Assembly: GCA_001437855.1 (NCBI GenBank)
Contig: LIBD01000019.1
Span: 1 to 11,481 of the forward strand
Direction: 5' to 3'
DNA length: 11,481 nucleotides
From: Actinobacteria bacterium BACL4 MAG-120820-bin23
GTDB lineage: Bacteria; Actinomycetota; Actinomycetes; Nanopelagicales; Nanopelagicaceae
Positions 1 to 6,078 of this stretch are shown piece by piece. Below the pieces are notes generated by a model. The model worked only from the letters and a program-made list of their open reading frames with translations. It was not told the origin of the DNA and did no database searches. Position numbers and translations under genes: made by a program. The number at the start of each line of letters is the position of its first letter. Within the stretch, counting starts at the first letter, position 1.

Positions 1-495
1 GATGAAAAATTAGGAATTGCAGTCTTTGTTGCACTCCTGGTCCACGCATTTAGTGATGGTTTAAATACCGTCTCATTACTTATTAAAAGTGGAAAGTGGA
101 GTAGAAAAGCTATCTGGCTACTTGGGGTTGACTCAGTTGCCAGAATAAGTGGGGCAGCAATTGGTGCCAGCCTTACTATCAGCAGCAATCTAACTGCTAT
201 TTATTTAGCAGCATTTTCTGGCATATTAATTTACCTAGCTACTAGCCATATCCTGCCTGAAGCTCACGCCAGGCATGAATCACGTTGGACATTAATTTCA
301 ACGTTAGCTGGAGTTGCAATTATGTGGGCCTTGGTAAGTCAACTAGAGGCTATTCACGCTCATGCTCATAGTGATGGTGTTGAGCACTCTGCTACTCATG
401 AAGAAGATGGTGTGCATGAGGATGATAAGCATGAGGATGATGATCATGAAGAGGGTGAGCACAGTGATGAAGAAGATCACGATCACGCTGAATAG
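1..495 (+). CDS. ZIP-family divalent metal (probably zinc) transporter, 3' part
   Basis: The frame is open from base 1 to TAG at 493-495 and gives the last 164 residues; the start lies outside the window. Visible residues 1-28 carry a ZIP-type intramembrane motif (H-A-F-S-D-G-L-N-T-V). Residues 64-89 form a membrane segment ending in L-P-E-A-H, as at the end of ZIP transporters, and one more hydrophobic helix follows (about 94-113). From there to the stop the protein is a hydrophilic tail with about 11 histidines among many Asp and Glu. In the ZIP family both termini usually face outside the cytoplasm, so the tail would be a metal-binding patch on the outer side; that is inference. The zur gene begins 9 nt downstream on the same strand, so zinc is the most likely substrate. 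Manganese or iron cannot be excluded without the N-terminal half. Confidence 0.83.
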   Translation, partial: DEKLGIAVFVALLVHAFSDGLNTVSLLIKSGKWSRKAIWLLGVDSVARISGAAIGASLTISSNLTAIYLAAFSGILIYLATSHILPEAHARHESRWTLISTLAGVAIMWALVSQLEAIHAHAHSDGVEHSATHEEDGVHEDDKHEDDDHEEGEHSDEEDHDHAE

Positions 496-504
496 ATAAT
501 TTAT

Positions 505-870
505 ATGAATAAATCAGAGGTAAAAGTAATTGGTGCGCTAAAGCGCGAAGGAAAATTTGCTAGCGCTCAAACCCTTTACCAATCACTACGAAAAAGTGGT
601 GAATCAACTGGTCTAGCAACTGTATATCGCACGCTACAAAAAGCTGCTGCTGAAAATACAGTTGATGTATTAAGAACAGATGAAGGTGAGGCCCTGTATC
701 GCTTGTGTGAAACTGGGCATCACCATCATTTAATCTGTACTAGTTGTGGCAAGACAGTTGAGGTTGAAGGTAGTGCAGTTGAAAAATGGGCAAATAATAT
801 GGCTAAAGAAAATGGATTTAGACAGGTAAGGCATGTAGTTGAATTATTTGGCACCTGCGCTAAGTGTTAA
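505..870 (+). CDS. zur: Zinc uptake regulator Zur (Fur family)
   Basis: This is a 121-residue Fur-family repressor. Residues 1-50 form the winged helix, with the recognition helix in G-L-A-T-V-Y-R-T-L-Q (36-45). All three zinc sites known from the Mycobacterium tuberculosis Zur (FurB) structure line up at a constant offset of 8: site 1 as D54, C68, H73, H75; structural site 2 as C78, C81, C118, C121; site 3 as H72, H74, E93, H110. This supports zinc rather than iron sensing. When zinc is plentiful, Zur is expected to repress uptake genes, probably including the ZIP gene 9 nt upstream. No Shine-Dalgarno sequence precedes the ATG, so translation is probably coupled to the ZIP ORF. No Zur box is visible, because the operon promoter lies to the left of the window. 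Confidence 0.95.
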   Translation: MNKSEVKVIGALKREGKFASAQTLYQSLRKSGESTGLATVYRTLQKAAAENTVDVLRTDEGEALYRLCETGHHHHLICTSCGKTVEVEGSAVEKWANNMAKENGFRQVRHVVELFGTCAKC

Positions 871-872
871 GT

Positions 873-1058
873 ATGGGTAACTTTCGCGGTATTCCAACCC
901 CTGTTTGCCCAGCATGCGGTGGTAACTTAATTCAGATAACGGCAAGTTTTGATCCAGACACTTATGAGTTAGATATGTACTTACTAGATAATGCACAGTG
1001 CGCTAATTGCCAAGCTTTACTGACTGCGCCAACACCATCTGATTACACAGCAGCTTAA
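873..1058 (+). CDS. Small four-cysteine, zinc-ribbon-like protein
   Basis: The ORF gives 61 residues from ATG at 873, two bases after the zur stop. An in-frame GTG at 864 overlapping the zur stop would add three residues. ATG is preferred because the spacing suits coupled re-initiation; neither start has a Shine-Dalgarno sequence. Residues 12-15 (C-P-A-C) and 43-46 (C-A-N-C) form two CxxC knuckles 27 residues apart, a rubredoxin or zinc-ribbon layout. Between them lies an acidic stretch (D-P-D-T-Y-E-L-D). There is no membrane segment or signal peptide. I do not recognise a named family. Its position as third gene after a ZIP transporter and zur suggests a role tied to zinc, such as a zinc-binding or zinc-sparing accessory protein, but this rests on context alone. 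Its stop codon is 1 nt from that of the convergent uppS gene. Confidence 0.7.
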   Translation: MGNFRGIPTPVCPACGGNLIQITASFDPDTYELDMYLLDNAQCANCQALLTAPTPSDYTAA

Positions 1059-1065
1059 GTTAAGC
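1053..1065. repeat. Perfect inverted repeat holding both convergent stop codons
   Basis: GCTTAA, one G, then TTAAGC. Read from either strand the sequence is GCT-TAA, so the four-cysteine gene and uppS each end Ala-stop within the two halves of one palindrome. The stem is too weak and lacks a T-run, so it is unlikely to be an efficient terminator by itself. Confidence 0.6.
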
Positions 1066-1890
1066 CTTACCAAATCTGCGCTCACGCTCAGCATAGATCT
1101 CAATTGCTCGCCACAGTGTGCGCCGATCTGCATCTGGCCAAAGGACATCCAAAAATACCATCTCGGCATACGCCGATTGCCACATCAGAAAATTACTAGT
1201 TCGCTGCTCACCAGATGATCTTAAAAATAAATCAACATCACTCATCTGTGGGGCATAAAGATACTTAGTAAAGATCTTTTCATTTAATGAATCTGGCTTT
1301 ATCTTCTTACGCAATGCATCCTTAGCAATTGCAGTGGCCGCATCTAATATTTCTGCTTGGCCGCCATAGTTAATACACATATTTAAGGTTAAAACCTTAT
1401 TATTCTTAGTAAGCACTTCTGCCTGCTTTAGCTCGGTGATAACACTTGACCAAAGTTTTTTTTCTCTGCCCACCCAGCGAATCTTTACCCCTAAATCATT
1501 TAATTCATCCCGGCGATCATGAATCACCTGCCGATTAAATCCCATTAGGAATTTAATCTCCTCTGGGGATCGGCGCCAATTTTCAGTTGAGAAGGCGTAA
1601 ACACTTAACTCTTTGACACCAATTTCAATCGCGCCATGCACAATATCAACTAATGCCAACTCACCTGCTTCATGACCGGCTGTTCTTGCTAATCCTCGCT
1701 GCTTTGCCCATCTGCCATTGCCATCCATAACTATGGCAACATGATTGGGAATTTGTTTTGGATCTAACTTTGGTGGCCTAATTGAGCTGCGATGAGGTGT
1801 CGGTGATTTAATAACTTTTTTGCGAGATACTTTTTTACTCTTACTTTTACCCTTAACCTCGCGTGCTGCTTTAACTACAACTCTAGCCAC
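1060..1890 (-). CDS. uppS: Long-chain cis-prenyl diphosphate synthase (undecaprenyl/decaprenyl type)
   Basis: This 276-residue Z-type prenyltransferase adds isopentenyl units to an allylic diphosphate to make the lipid carrier for peptidoglycan and other wall polymers; it works at the inner face of the membrane. Residues 50-61 (H-V-A-I-V-M-D-G-N-G-R-W) contain the catalytic D56. Y-A-F-S-T-E-N-W and, near the C-terminus, D-V-D-L-F-L-R-S-S-G-E-Q-R are further family signatures, and the R-R-F-G-K-A end resembles M. tuberculosis Rv2361c. Residues 1-46 are an unusually Lys/Arg-rich extension. The start is GTG at 1890: an in-frame TAA lies two codons upstream, and no alternative start exists before the catalytic core. 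The ORF overlaps the recO stop by 8 nt, so translation is probably coupled. Product chain length (C50 or C55) cannot be read from sequence. Confidence 0.96.
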   Translation of the reverse strand: MARVVVKAAREVKGKSKSKKVSRKKVIKSPTPHRSSIRPPKLDPKQIPNHVAIVMDGNGRWAKQRGLARTAGHEAGELALVDIVHGAIEIGVKELSVYAFSTENWRRSPEEIKFLMGFNRQVIHDRRDELNDLGVKIRWVGREKKLWSSVITELKQAEVLTKNNKVLTLNMCINYGGQAEILDAATAIAKDALRKKIKPDSLNEKIFTKYLYAPQMSDVDLFLRSSGEQRTSNFLMWQSAYAEMVFLDVLWPDADRRTLWRAIEIYAERERRFGKA

Positions 1891-2623
1891 GACTTACCCG
1901 CTCAACTAATGGCAGCGAGCGCAATCCCCGCTCCAAATGCCATTGTAAATATGCCGCAACTAAACCTGATGCCTCGTTGCGATTTTTTGCCTCACTCATT
2001 GCTGCCTTTTCCCAATCACCAGTTAGTAGATTAGCCATTAATTCTAATGTGGCAGTACTTGGGCTGGCACAAGCTGCTGGCTTACAGGTTAAACACACAC
2101 TGCCACCACCTTGGAGTGAGAAAAACTTATGTGGGCCAGGGGCATCACACCTGGAACAGATAGTTAATGATGGGGCATACCCGGCGACCGCTAATGATCT
2201 TAAAAGGTAGGCATCTAAAATTAAGGATGGATCATATTTACCCTGTGCTAGCGCTTTAAGTGAGCCGACCACAAGTAAGTACTGTTGCAGAGCTGGTTCA
2301 TGTTCGGCAGTTGTAAATCGCTCAGCTGCTTCTAATATGGCATTGGTTACCGTCCAACTTTGATAATCACTAGAGAGCACATCACCATAATTTTCAATAC
2401 TTACTGCTTGGGTAATCGTGTCAAAGGTTCGGCCGGTATAAAGTTGTAAATCAACATAACTTGCTGGTTCTAATCTGGCACCAAATCTAGATTTAGTTTT
2501 TCGCACTCCCTTAGCCACCGCCTTAATTCGGCCATGCTCTTTAGTAAATAGGGTAATTATGCGATCTGCCTCCCCTAATTTTTGGGTGCGCAAGACAATT
2601 GCAACATCTCGATAAACCGGCAT
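1883..2623 (-). CDS. recO: DNA repair protein RecO
   Basis: This 246-residue RecO would work with RecF and RecR to load RecA onto SSB-coated single-stranded DNA in gap repair. Residues 1-80 are the OB-fold N-terminal domain (V-Y-R-D-V-A-I-V-L-R-T followed by L-G-E-A-D-R-I-I-T-L-F-T). The helical C-terminal part carries a zinc finger with C156, C159, C177 and C180. Length is normal for the family. Start is ATG at 2623, 36 nt after the leuA stop and close to the usual RecO N-terminus. The G-run just before ATG is too close to act as a normal Shine-Dalgarno sequence. A TAACTT hexamer 7 nt upstream could be the -10 of a leaderless transcript, or recO may simply be read through from leuA. Its 3' end overlaps uppS by 8 nt, a recO-uppS order common in actinobacteria. 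Confidence 0.96.
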   Translation of the reverse strand: MPVYRDVAIVLRTQKLGEADRIITLFTKEHGRIKAVAKGVRKTKSRFGARLEPASYVDLQLYTGRTFDTITQAVSIENYGDVLSSDYQSWTVTNAILEAAERFTTAEHEPALQQYLLVVGSLKALAQGKYDPSLILDAYLLRSLAVAGYAPSLTICSRCDAPGPHKFFSLQGGGSVCLTCKPAACASPSTATLELMANLLTGDWEKAAMSEAKNRNEASGLVAAYLQWHLERGLRSLPLVERVSRG

Positions 2624-2646
2624 ACCCCCTAAGTTACTAGAGGGGT
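2624..2646 (-). promoter_or_regulatory. Possible recO start region: -10-like hexamer and small hairpin
   Basis: On the minus strand TAACTT (2636-2631) lies 7 nt before the recO ATG. ACCCCT (2646-2641) can also pair with AGGGGGT (2630-2624) with one bulge, giving a weak hairpin that ends at the start codon. Either reading is tentative. Confidence 0.3.
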
Positions 2647-2659
2647 AGGTCAGAGTTAG

Positions 2660-4396
2660 TTAGCGAACTGCACGATTGATCGAGGAGATAACTGCTTTAA
2701 GCGCAGCGGTGGTGGTGCTGGGATCAATTCCCACTCCCCAGTAAACCTTACCTGCGATCTCGCACTCTAAGTAGGCAGCAGCTTTTGCATCCCCACCAGC
2801 TGAGAGTGCGTGCTCGTAATAATCTAACACCCGAAGATTTAATTTTGGTTCATGGCTATTAACAATTGCTACAAAAGCTGCAATTGGACCATTTCCTTTA
2901 CCAGATAATTTACTCATAACCTGGTTATCAATTAACTCAATGGATAGATCAACATCTTGATCCATCTGTGAAGTTTGGGAAAGGCCAGCTAATTTAAAGC
3001 GGCCCCATTGATTACTTTTTGCCGGTAGGTACTCATCCTCAAAGCTATGCCACATTGCCTCCGGGGAAACCTCGCCCCCTTCACTATCGGTAATTGATTG
3101 AATTACCTGACTAAACTCAATTTGTAATCTACGTGGTAGATCTAATTGATGTTCATGTTTCATCAGGTAGGCAACCCCACCTTTACCAGATTGGCTATTT
3201 ACTCTAATTACCGCTTCATAACTTCGACCAATATCTTTTGGATCAATTGGTAGGTAAGGAACTGCCCAGGTGAAGTTATCTTTATCAGCTCCGGCAGCGA
3301 TGGCATCTTTTTCCATATGCTCAAAGCCTTTTTTAATTGCATCTTGGTGGGAGCCAGAAAATGCAGTAAATACTAAATCGCCACCATATGGATGCCGCTC
3401 TGGCACTCGTAATTGATTGCAGTACTCAACAGTTCGTCTGACCTCATCAATATCGGAGAAATCAATCTTTGGATCTATGCCATGGCTTAACAAATTAAGA
3501 CCTAGAGTAATTAAACAAACATTTCCAGTTCGCTCGCCATTTCCAAAAAGTGTGCCCTCAATTCGATCCGCCCCAGCTAAGTAGCCAAGCTCTGCTGCTG
3601 CTACCCCAGTGCCCCGATCATTGTGTGGGTGCAAACTTAAAATAACTGAGTCGCGATACTTTAAGTTTCGATGCATCCACTCAATTGAGTCGGCGTAAAT
3701 ATTTGGAGTTGCCATCTCAACTGTGGCTGGCAAATTCATAATTGTTTTCCAGGCCGGTGTTGGTTGCCAAACATCATTTACCGCATTACAAACCTCAAGG
3801 GCAAACTCAAGTTCAGTACCGGTGTATGACTCAGGTGAGTACTCAAATGAGACTAATGTGCCTGGAACTGTTTTAACTAAATCTAAACAGATTTGGGCAC
3901 CATCGGTGGCAATCTTTTTAATACCCGCTTTATCTTGGCCAAAAACTACTCGGCGCTGCAAAGTTGAGGTTGAGTTATATAGATGAACTATCGCCTGCTT
4001 TGATCCTTGGATAGATTCAAAGGTACGCTCGATTAAGGGTTTTCTAGCTTGGGTTAAAACTTGAATCACAACATCATCTGGAATTAATTTATCCTCAATA
4101 ATTTTGCGAATAAAATCAAAATCAGTTTGGCTAGCTGCTGGAAAGCCAACCTCAATCTCTTTGTAACCCATCTTTACTAACAACTTAAACATAGCAAGTT
4201 TGCGATTAGCATCCATTGGATCAATTAAGGCTTGATTGCCATCTCGTAAATCAACTGAGCACCACTTTGGCGCTTTACTCATTGCTTTACCTGGCCAGGT
4301 GCGATCATTAAGAGAGCCATTATTTGGAAATGGATTAAATCTTGCATACCGCGATATCGGCATTTTAGAAGCGCTTTGTTCTGGAAAGTTACTCAT
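2660..4396 (-). CDS. leuA: 2-isopropylmalate synthase
   Basis: The 578-residue enzyme condenses acetyl-CoA with 2-ketoisovalerate, the committed step of leucine synthesis. It belongs to the longer actinobacterial LeuA type. The catalytic TIM barrel spans roughly residues 40-330. It includes D-L-R-D-G-N-Q (49-55, metal-binding D52), H256-x-H258 in L-H-P-H-N-D-R-G, and G-N-G-E-R-T-G-N (285-292). The C-terminal region, about residues 430-578, matches the LeuA dimerisation/regulatory domain that binds leucine, so feedback inhibition is probably retained. The start is ATG at 4396 with GAGGAG 10 nt upstream (4412-4407). Expression appears controlled by a leucine-rich leader peptide and an alternative RNA fold upstream. 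No other leu or ilv gene is in the window, and the neighbours recO and uppS are unrelated in function. Confidence 0.98.
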   Translation of the reverse strand: MSNFPEQSASKMPISRYARFNPFPNNGSLNDRTWPGKAMSKAPKWCSVDLRDGNQALIDPMDANRKLAMFKLLVKMGYKEIEVGFPAASQTDFDFIRKIIEDKLIPDDVVIQVLTQARKPLIERTFESIQGSKQAIVHLYNSTSTLQRRVVFGQDKAGIKKIATDGAQICLDLVKTVPGTLVSFEYSPESYTGTELEFALEVCNAVNDVWQPTPAWKTIMNLPATVEMATPNIYADSIEWMHRNLKYRDSVILSLHPHNDRGTGVAAAELGYLAGADRIEGTLFGNGERTGNVCLITLGLNLLSHGIDPKIDFSDIDEVRRTVEYCNQLRVPERHPYGGDLVFTAFSGSHQDAIKKGFEHMEKDAIAAGADKDNFTWAVPYLPIDPKDIGRSYEAVIRVNSQSGKGGVAYLMKHEHQLDLPRRLQIEFSQVIQSITDSEGGEVSPEAMWHSFEDEYLPAKSNQWGRFKLAGLSQTSQMDQDVDLSIELIDNQVMSKLSGKGNGPIAAFVAIVNSHEPKLNLRVLDYYEHALSAGGDAKAAAYLECEIAGKVYWGVGIDPSTTTAALKAVISSINRAVR

Positions 4397-4406
4397 TTTA
4401 TTTTTT

Positions 4407-4484
4407 CTCCTCGTCGGTTAAATGTGGTCTACCGGTGCGACCAACCTCCGCGACGAGGGGACCGGTTACTTGGCCCCGCCGCGG
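4407..4484 (-). promoter_or_regulatory. leuA translational attenuator (LEU-element-like alternative RNA fold)
   Basis: Visible pairings on the minus strand are as follows. Segment A (4484-4474, CCGCGGCGGGG), inside the end of the leader ORF, pairs with segment B (4458-4448, CCTCGTCGCGG) over 11 positions including two G-U pairs. The first eight bases of B (4458-4451, CCTCGTCG) are also perfectly complementary to segment C (4416-4409, CGACGAGG), which overlaps the leuA Shine-Dalgarno GAGGAG (4412-4407). A:B and B:C exclude each other. Two ACCGGT copies (4466-4461 and 4436-4431) can pair with each other and would allow a more complex or pseudoknotted fold. There is no U-run, so control is probably of translation initiation. 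A conserved pseudoknot called the LEU element is known upstream of actinobacterial leuA; assigning this region to it is inference. Confidence 0.75.
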
Positions 4485-4552
4485 CGAGTAAGAAGAAGTG
4501 AAGACAGGCGTAATGAAGCGTGTAGTTGTAGTGACAAACCTGTCGTTAACAT
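4466..4552 (-). CDS. leuL: leuA leader peptide, leucine-rich (28 aa)
   Basis: The small ORF runs from ATG at 4552 to TAA at 4468-4466. Nine of its 28 residues are leucine (positions 2, 6, 8, 10, 14, 16, 19, 20, 21), and the end reads L-R-L-S-S-L-L-L-T-R-R-G-G-A-K. Leu codons include TTA, TTG, CTA and CTG, and close with three consecutive CTT. An in-frame TAA lies two codons upstream, fixing the start. There is no Shine-Dalgarno sequence, but TAGCCT sits exactly 6 nt upstream, consistent with a leaderless mRNA starting at this ATG. The stop is 69 nt before the leuA ATG. Its role is as a sensor: ribosomes short of Leu-tRNA should stall around codons 14-21 and change folding of the RNA behind them. 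The peptide itself probably has no function. Confidence 0.86.
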   Translation of the reverse strand: MLTTGLSLQLHASLRLSSLLLTRRGGAK

Positions 4553-4558
4553 GGCTTA

Positions 4559-4588
4559 AGGCTAACTGATCTAAAGTAAATTAACCAA
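4559..4588 (-). promoter_or_regulatory. Promoter of the leuA leader transcript (leaderless type)
   Basis: On the minus strand, the -35-like TTGGTT (4588-4583), an 18-nt spacer and the -10 TAGCCT (TAnnnT, 4564-4559) are followed by 6 nt and then the leader ATG. The -35 is weak, but the -10 spacing matches four other starts in this window. Confidence 0.55.
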
Positions 4589-4594
4589 ATTTGG
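4585..4594. repeat. 10-bp palindrome CCAAATTTGG in the leuA/P450 divergent region
   Basis: This perfect palindrome overlaps the -35 of the leuA leader promoter and lies about 50 nt upstream of the P450 start. It could be an operator or chance in AT-rich DNA; no second copy was noticed in the window. Confidence 0.3.
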
Positions 4595-4629
4595 CTTTAA
4601 AACTCATTTCAATTATGCATAAAACTGCT

Positions 4630-4641
4630 TATCCTTAACAG
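4630..4641 (+). promoter_or_regulatory. -10 element of the P450 gene (leaderless type)
   Basis: TATCCT (4630-4635) is separated by six bases (TAACAG) from the P450 ATG, and no Shine-Dalgarno sequence is present. No convincing -35 is visible. The likely transcription start is the A of the start codon. Confidence 0.55.
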
Positions 4642-6057
4642 ATGAGCATTACTGAAAATAAGCCATTCTCTGCTCCTAGGCCGCAGGCGTATGCCCAAAT
4701 TCCAGATCCAATCTTTCGCTCGGCTTGGAAAAAAGATTCAAAGCTGCCAGGTCCTAGCCCATTACTAGCTGATTTTATTACTGCAATATTTATGATTAAT
4801 ACGCCAAAGTTTTTACTTAAGATGCAACGAACCTACGGCCAAACCTGTTCTTTCTTTTTATCTAGAAGATTATTTATTGGTGCATTCTCACCTGAAGCGG
4901 TTCATCAAGTAACAGTTGCACAACAACACAATTTTGTTAAGGGTGTTGGTTTTGCCCGAATGCGTAAGGTTTTAGGTGAAGGCTTATTAACCAATGAGGA
5001 GCCAATCCACCTGGCTCATCGAAGAATGATGCAACCACCATTTCACCATGGAAATTTAGATTCCTATGTGGCCTTGATGCATCAATTAGTTGAGCAACAC
5101 ACAAACAACTGGCAGGATAAAAATGAAATCAAGTTAGCCCCAGAGATGATGGCATTAACTCTTGAAATCGTAAGTAGATGTCTATTTGGCTTAGATTCTG
5201 CGCAATATACAAGTGCGATCGCGAGCTCAATGGAGGTGGCAATTGATCGAATCGAACGAACTATGTTGCCAGGACTGGAGCGCTTTGATAACTCAGCGAT
5301 TAAGTACTTTAGATCCTTTGAGCAGGCCTCTGACCGCTTAGTTGATATTGCTGAATCAATTATTAAAAAACGGATTGAAAGTGGCGAGAAAAAGGATGAT
5401 GACTTACTGGGAATTTTATTGCAGATGCAAGATCAAATCTCAAAGGAGCATATCCGAGATGAGGTATTAACCTTAATTTTAAGTGGCCATGAAACTACAG
5501 CAAATGTTATGAGTTGGGCTTTTTCATACCTTTCTAAAAATCCAAAGGTTAGATTGATGTTAGAAAAAGAGGCAGATGAGGCAAAGTGGATTACCGAGCA
5601 TCGCACCCCGACCTACCAAGAGTTAGAGGAGAGCTCACCAATTGCCTCTGCAATTTTGCAAGAGACAATGCGGCTTGCACCCCCAGTTTGGGTGGCACCA
5701 AGAATTGCAACTGTTGATTGCCAAATAGCGGGTGTGAATATTCCAAAGGGAGCTCATGTATTAGTTAGTCAGTATGTAACGCATAGAGATCCAAAGTACT
5801 TTCCAAATCCAGAGAGCTGGCAGATAGAGAGATGGCTAGATGCTAATTTTGAAAACTCACTACCTAAAGGGGCCTACTTTCCATTTGGTGGTGGCAGCCG
5901 TAAATGTTTAGGTGAGTACTTTGCCATTGCTGAGGCGAGATTGATTTTATTAATGGTGGCGAAAAGATTTAGATTAGATGGAAAATTTCCAAAGGTTCAA
6001 CCGCGGGCCACATATCGACCAAAGGGTGAGGTAAAAAACAAGGTTAGCCTGCGCTAA
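4642..6057 (+). CDS. Cytochrome P450 monooxygenase
   Basis: This is a complete 471-residue P450 with no signal peptide. Signatures in order are the I-helix oxygen-activation motif S-G-H-E-T-T (281-286), the K-helix E341-T-M-R344, the meander I-E-R-W with R397 completing the E-R-R triad, and the heme loop F-G-G-G-S-R-K-C-L-G (415-424) with C422 as axial heme ligand. It should insert one oxygen atom into an organic substrate using electrons from a redox partner. No ferredoxin or reductase gene lies in the window, so the partner must be encoded elsewhere. Substrate cannot be deduced: neighbours are housekeeping genes, and P450 families with this architecture act on lipids, terpenoids and other compounds. 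The start at 4642 fits the -10 element 6 nt upstream. It is divergent from leuA and convergent with the DUF4389 gene. Confidence 0.95.
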   Translation: MSITENKPFSAPRPQAYAQIPDPIFRSAWKKDSKLPGPSPLLADFITAIFMINTPKFLLKMQRTYGQTCSFFLSRRLFIGAFSPEAVHQVTVAQQHNFVKGVGFARMRKVLGEGLLTNEEPIHLAHRRMMQPPFHHGNLDSYVALMHQLVEQHTNNWQDKNEIKLAPEMMALTLEIVSRCLFGLDSAQYTSAIASSMEVAIDRIERTMLPGLERFDNSAIKYFRSFEQASDRLVDIAESIIKKRIESGEKKDDDLLGILLQMQDQISKEHIRDEVLTLILSGHETTANVMSWAFSYLSKNPKVRLMLEKEADEAKWITEHRTPTYQELEESSPIASAILQETMRLAPPVWVAPRIATVDCQIAGVNIPKGAHVLVSQYVTHRDPKYFPNPESWQIERWLDANFENSLPKGAYFPFGGGSRKCLGEYFAIAEARLILLMVAKRFRLDGKFPKVQPRATYRPKGEVKNKVSLR

Positions 6058-6078
6058 CTATCTTTAGAAAGTTAGTTT
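6054..6078. terminator. Candidate bidirectional terminator between P450 and DUF4389 genes
   Basis: CTAACT (6054-6059) and AGTTAG (6070-6075) form a 6-bp stem around a 10-nt loop, followed on the + strand by TTT. Each arm contains a TAA stop codon: the P450 stop in the left arm and the DUF4389 stop in the right. The stem is AT-rich and the U-run short, so efficiency is uncertain. Confidence 0.45.

Noticed and set aside
361..492. Repetitive GAT/GAA/CAT-rich stretch that might be a tandem repeat or CRISPR-like element
   Set aside because: It is low-complexity coding sequence for the His/acid-rich ZIP tail. Repeats are imperfect, without unique spacers.
864..872. GTG start for the four-cysteine protein overlapping the zur stop
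   Set aside because: It is possible, but it adds only three residues. ATG at 873 is the stronger codon and sits at a good re-initiation distance.
3723..3986. An 87-codon open frame on the + strand
   Set aside because: It is fully inside leuA on the opposite strand and is a low-stop shadow of that gene.
4397..4641. A T-box riboswitch controlling leuA
   Set aside because: No T-box sequence or specifier-loop layout was seen. The leucine-rich leader ORF and anti-Shine-Dalgarno pairing explain the region better.
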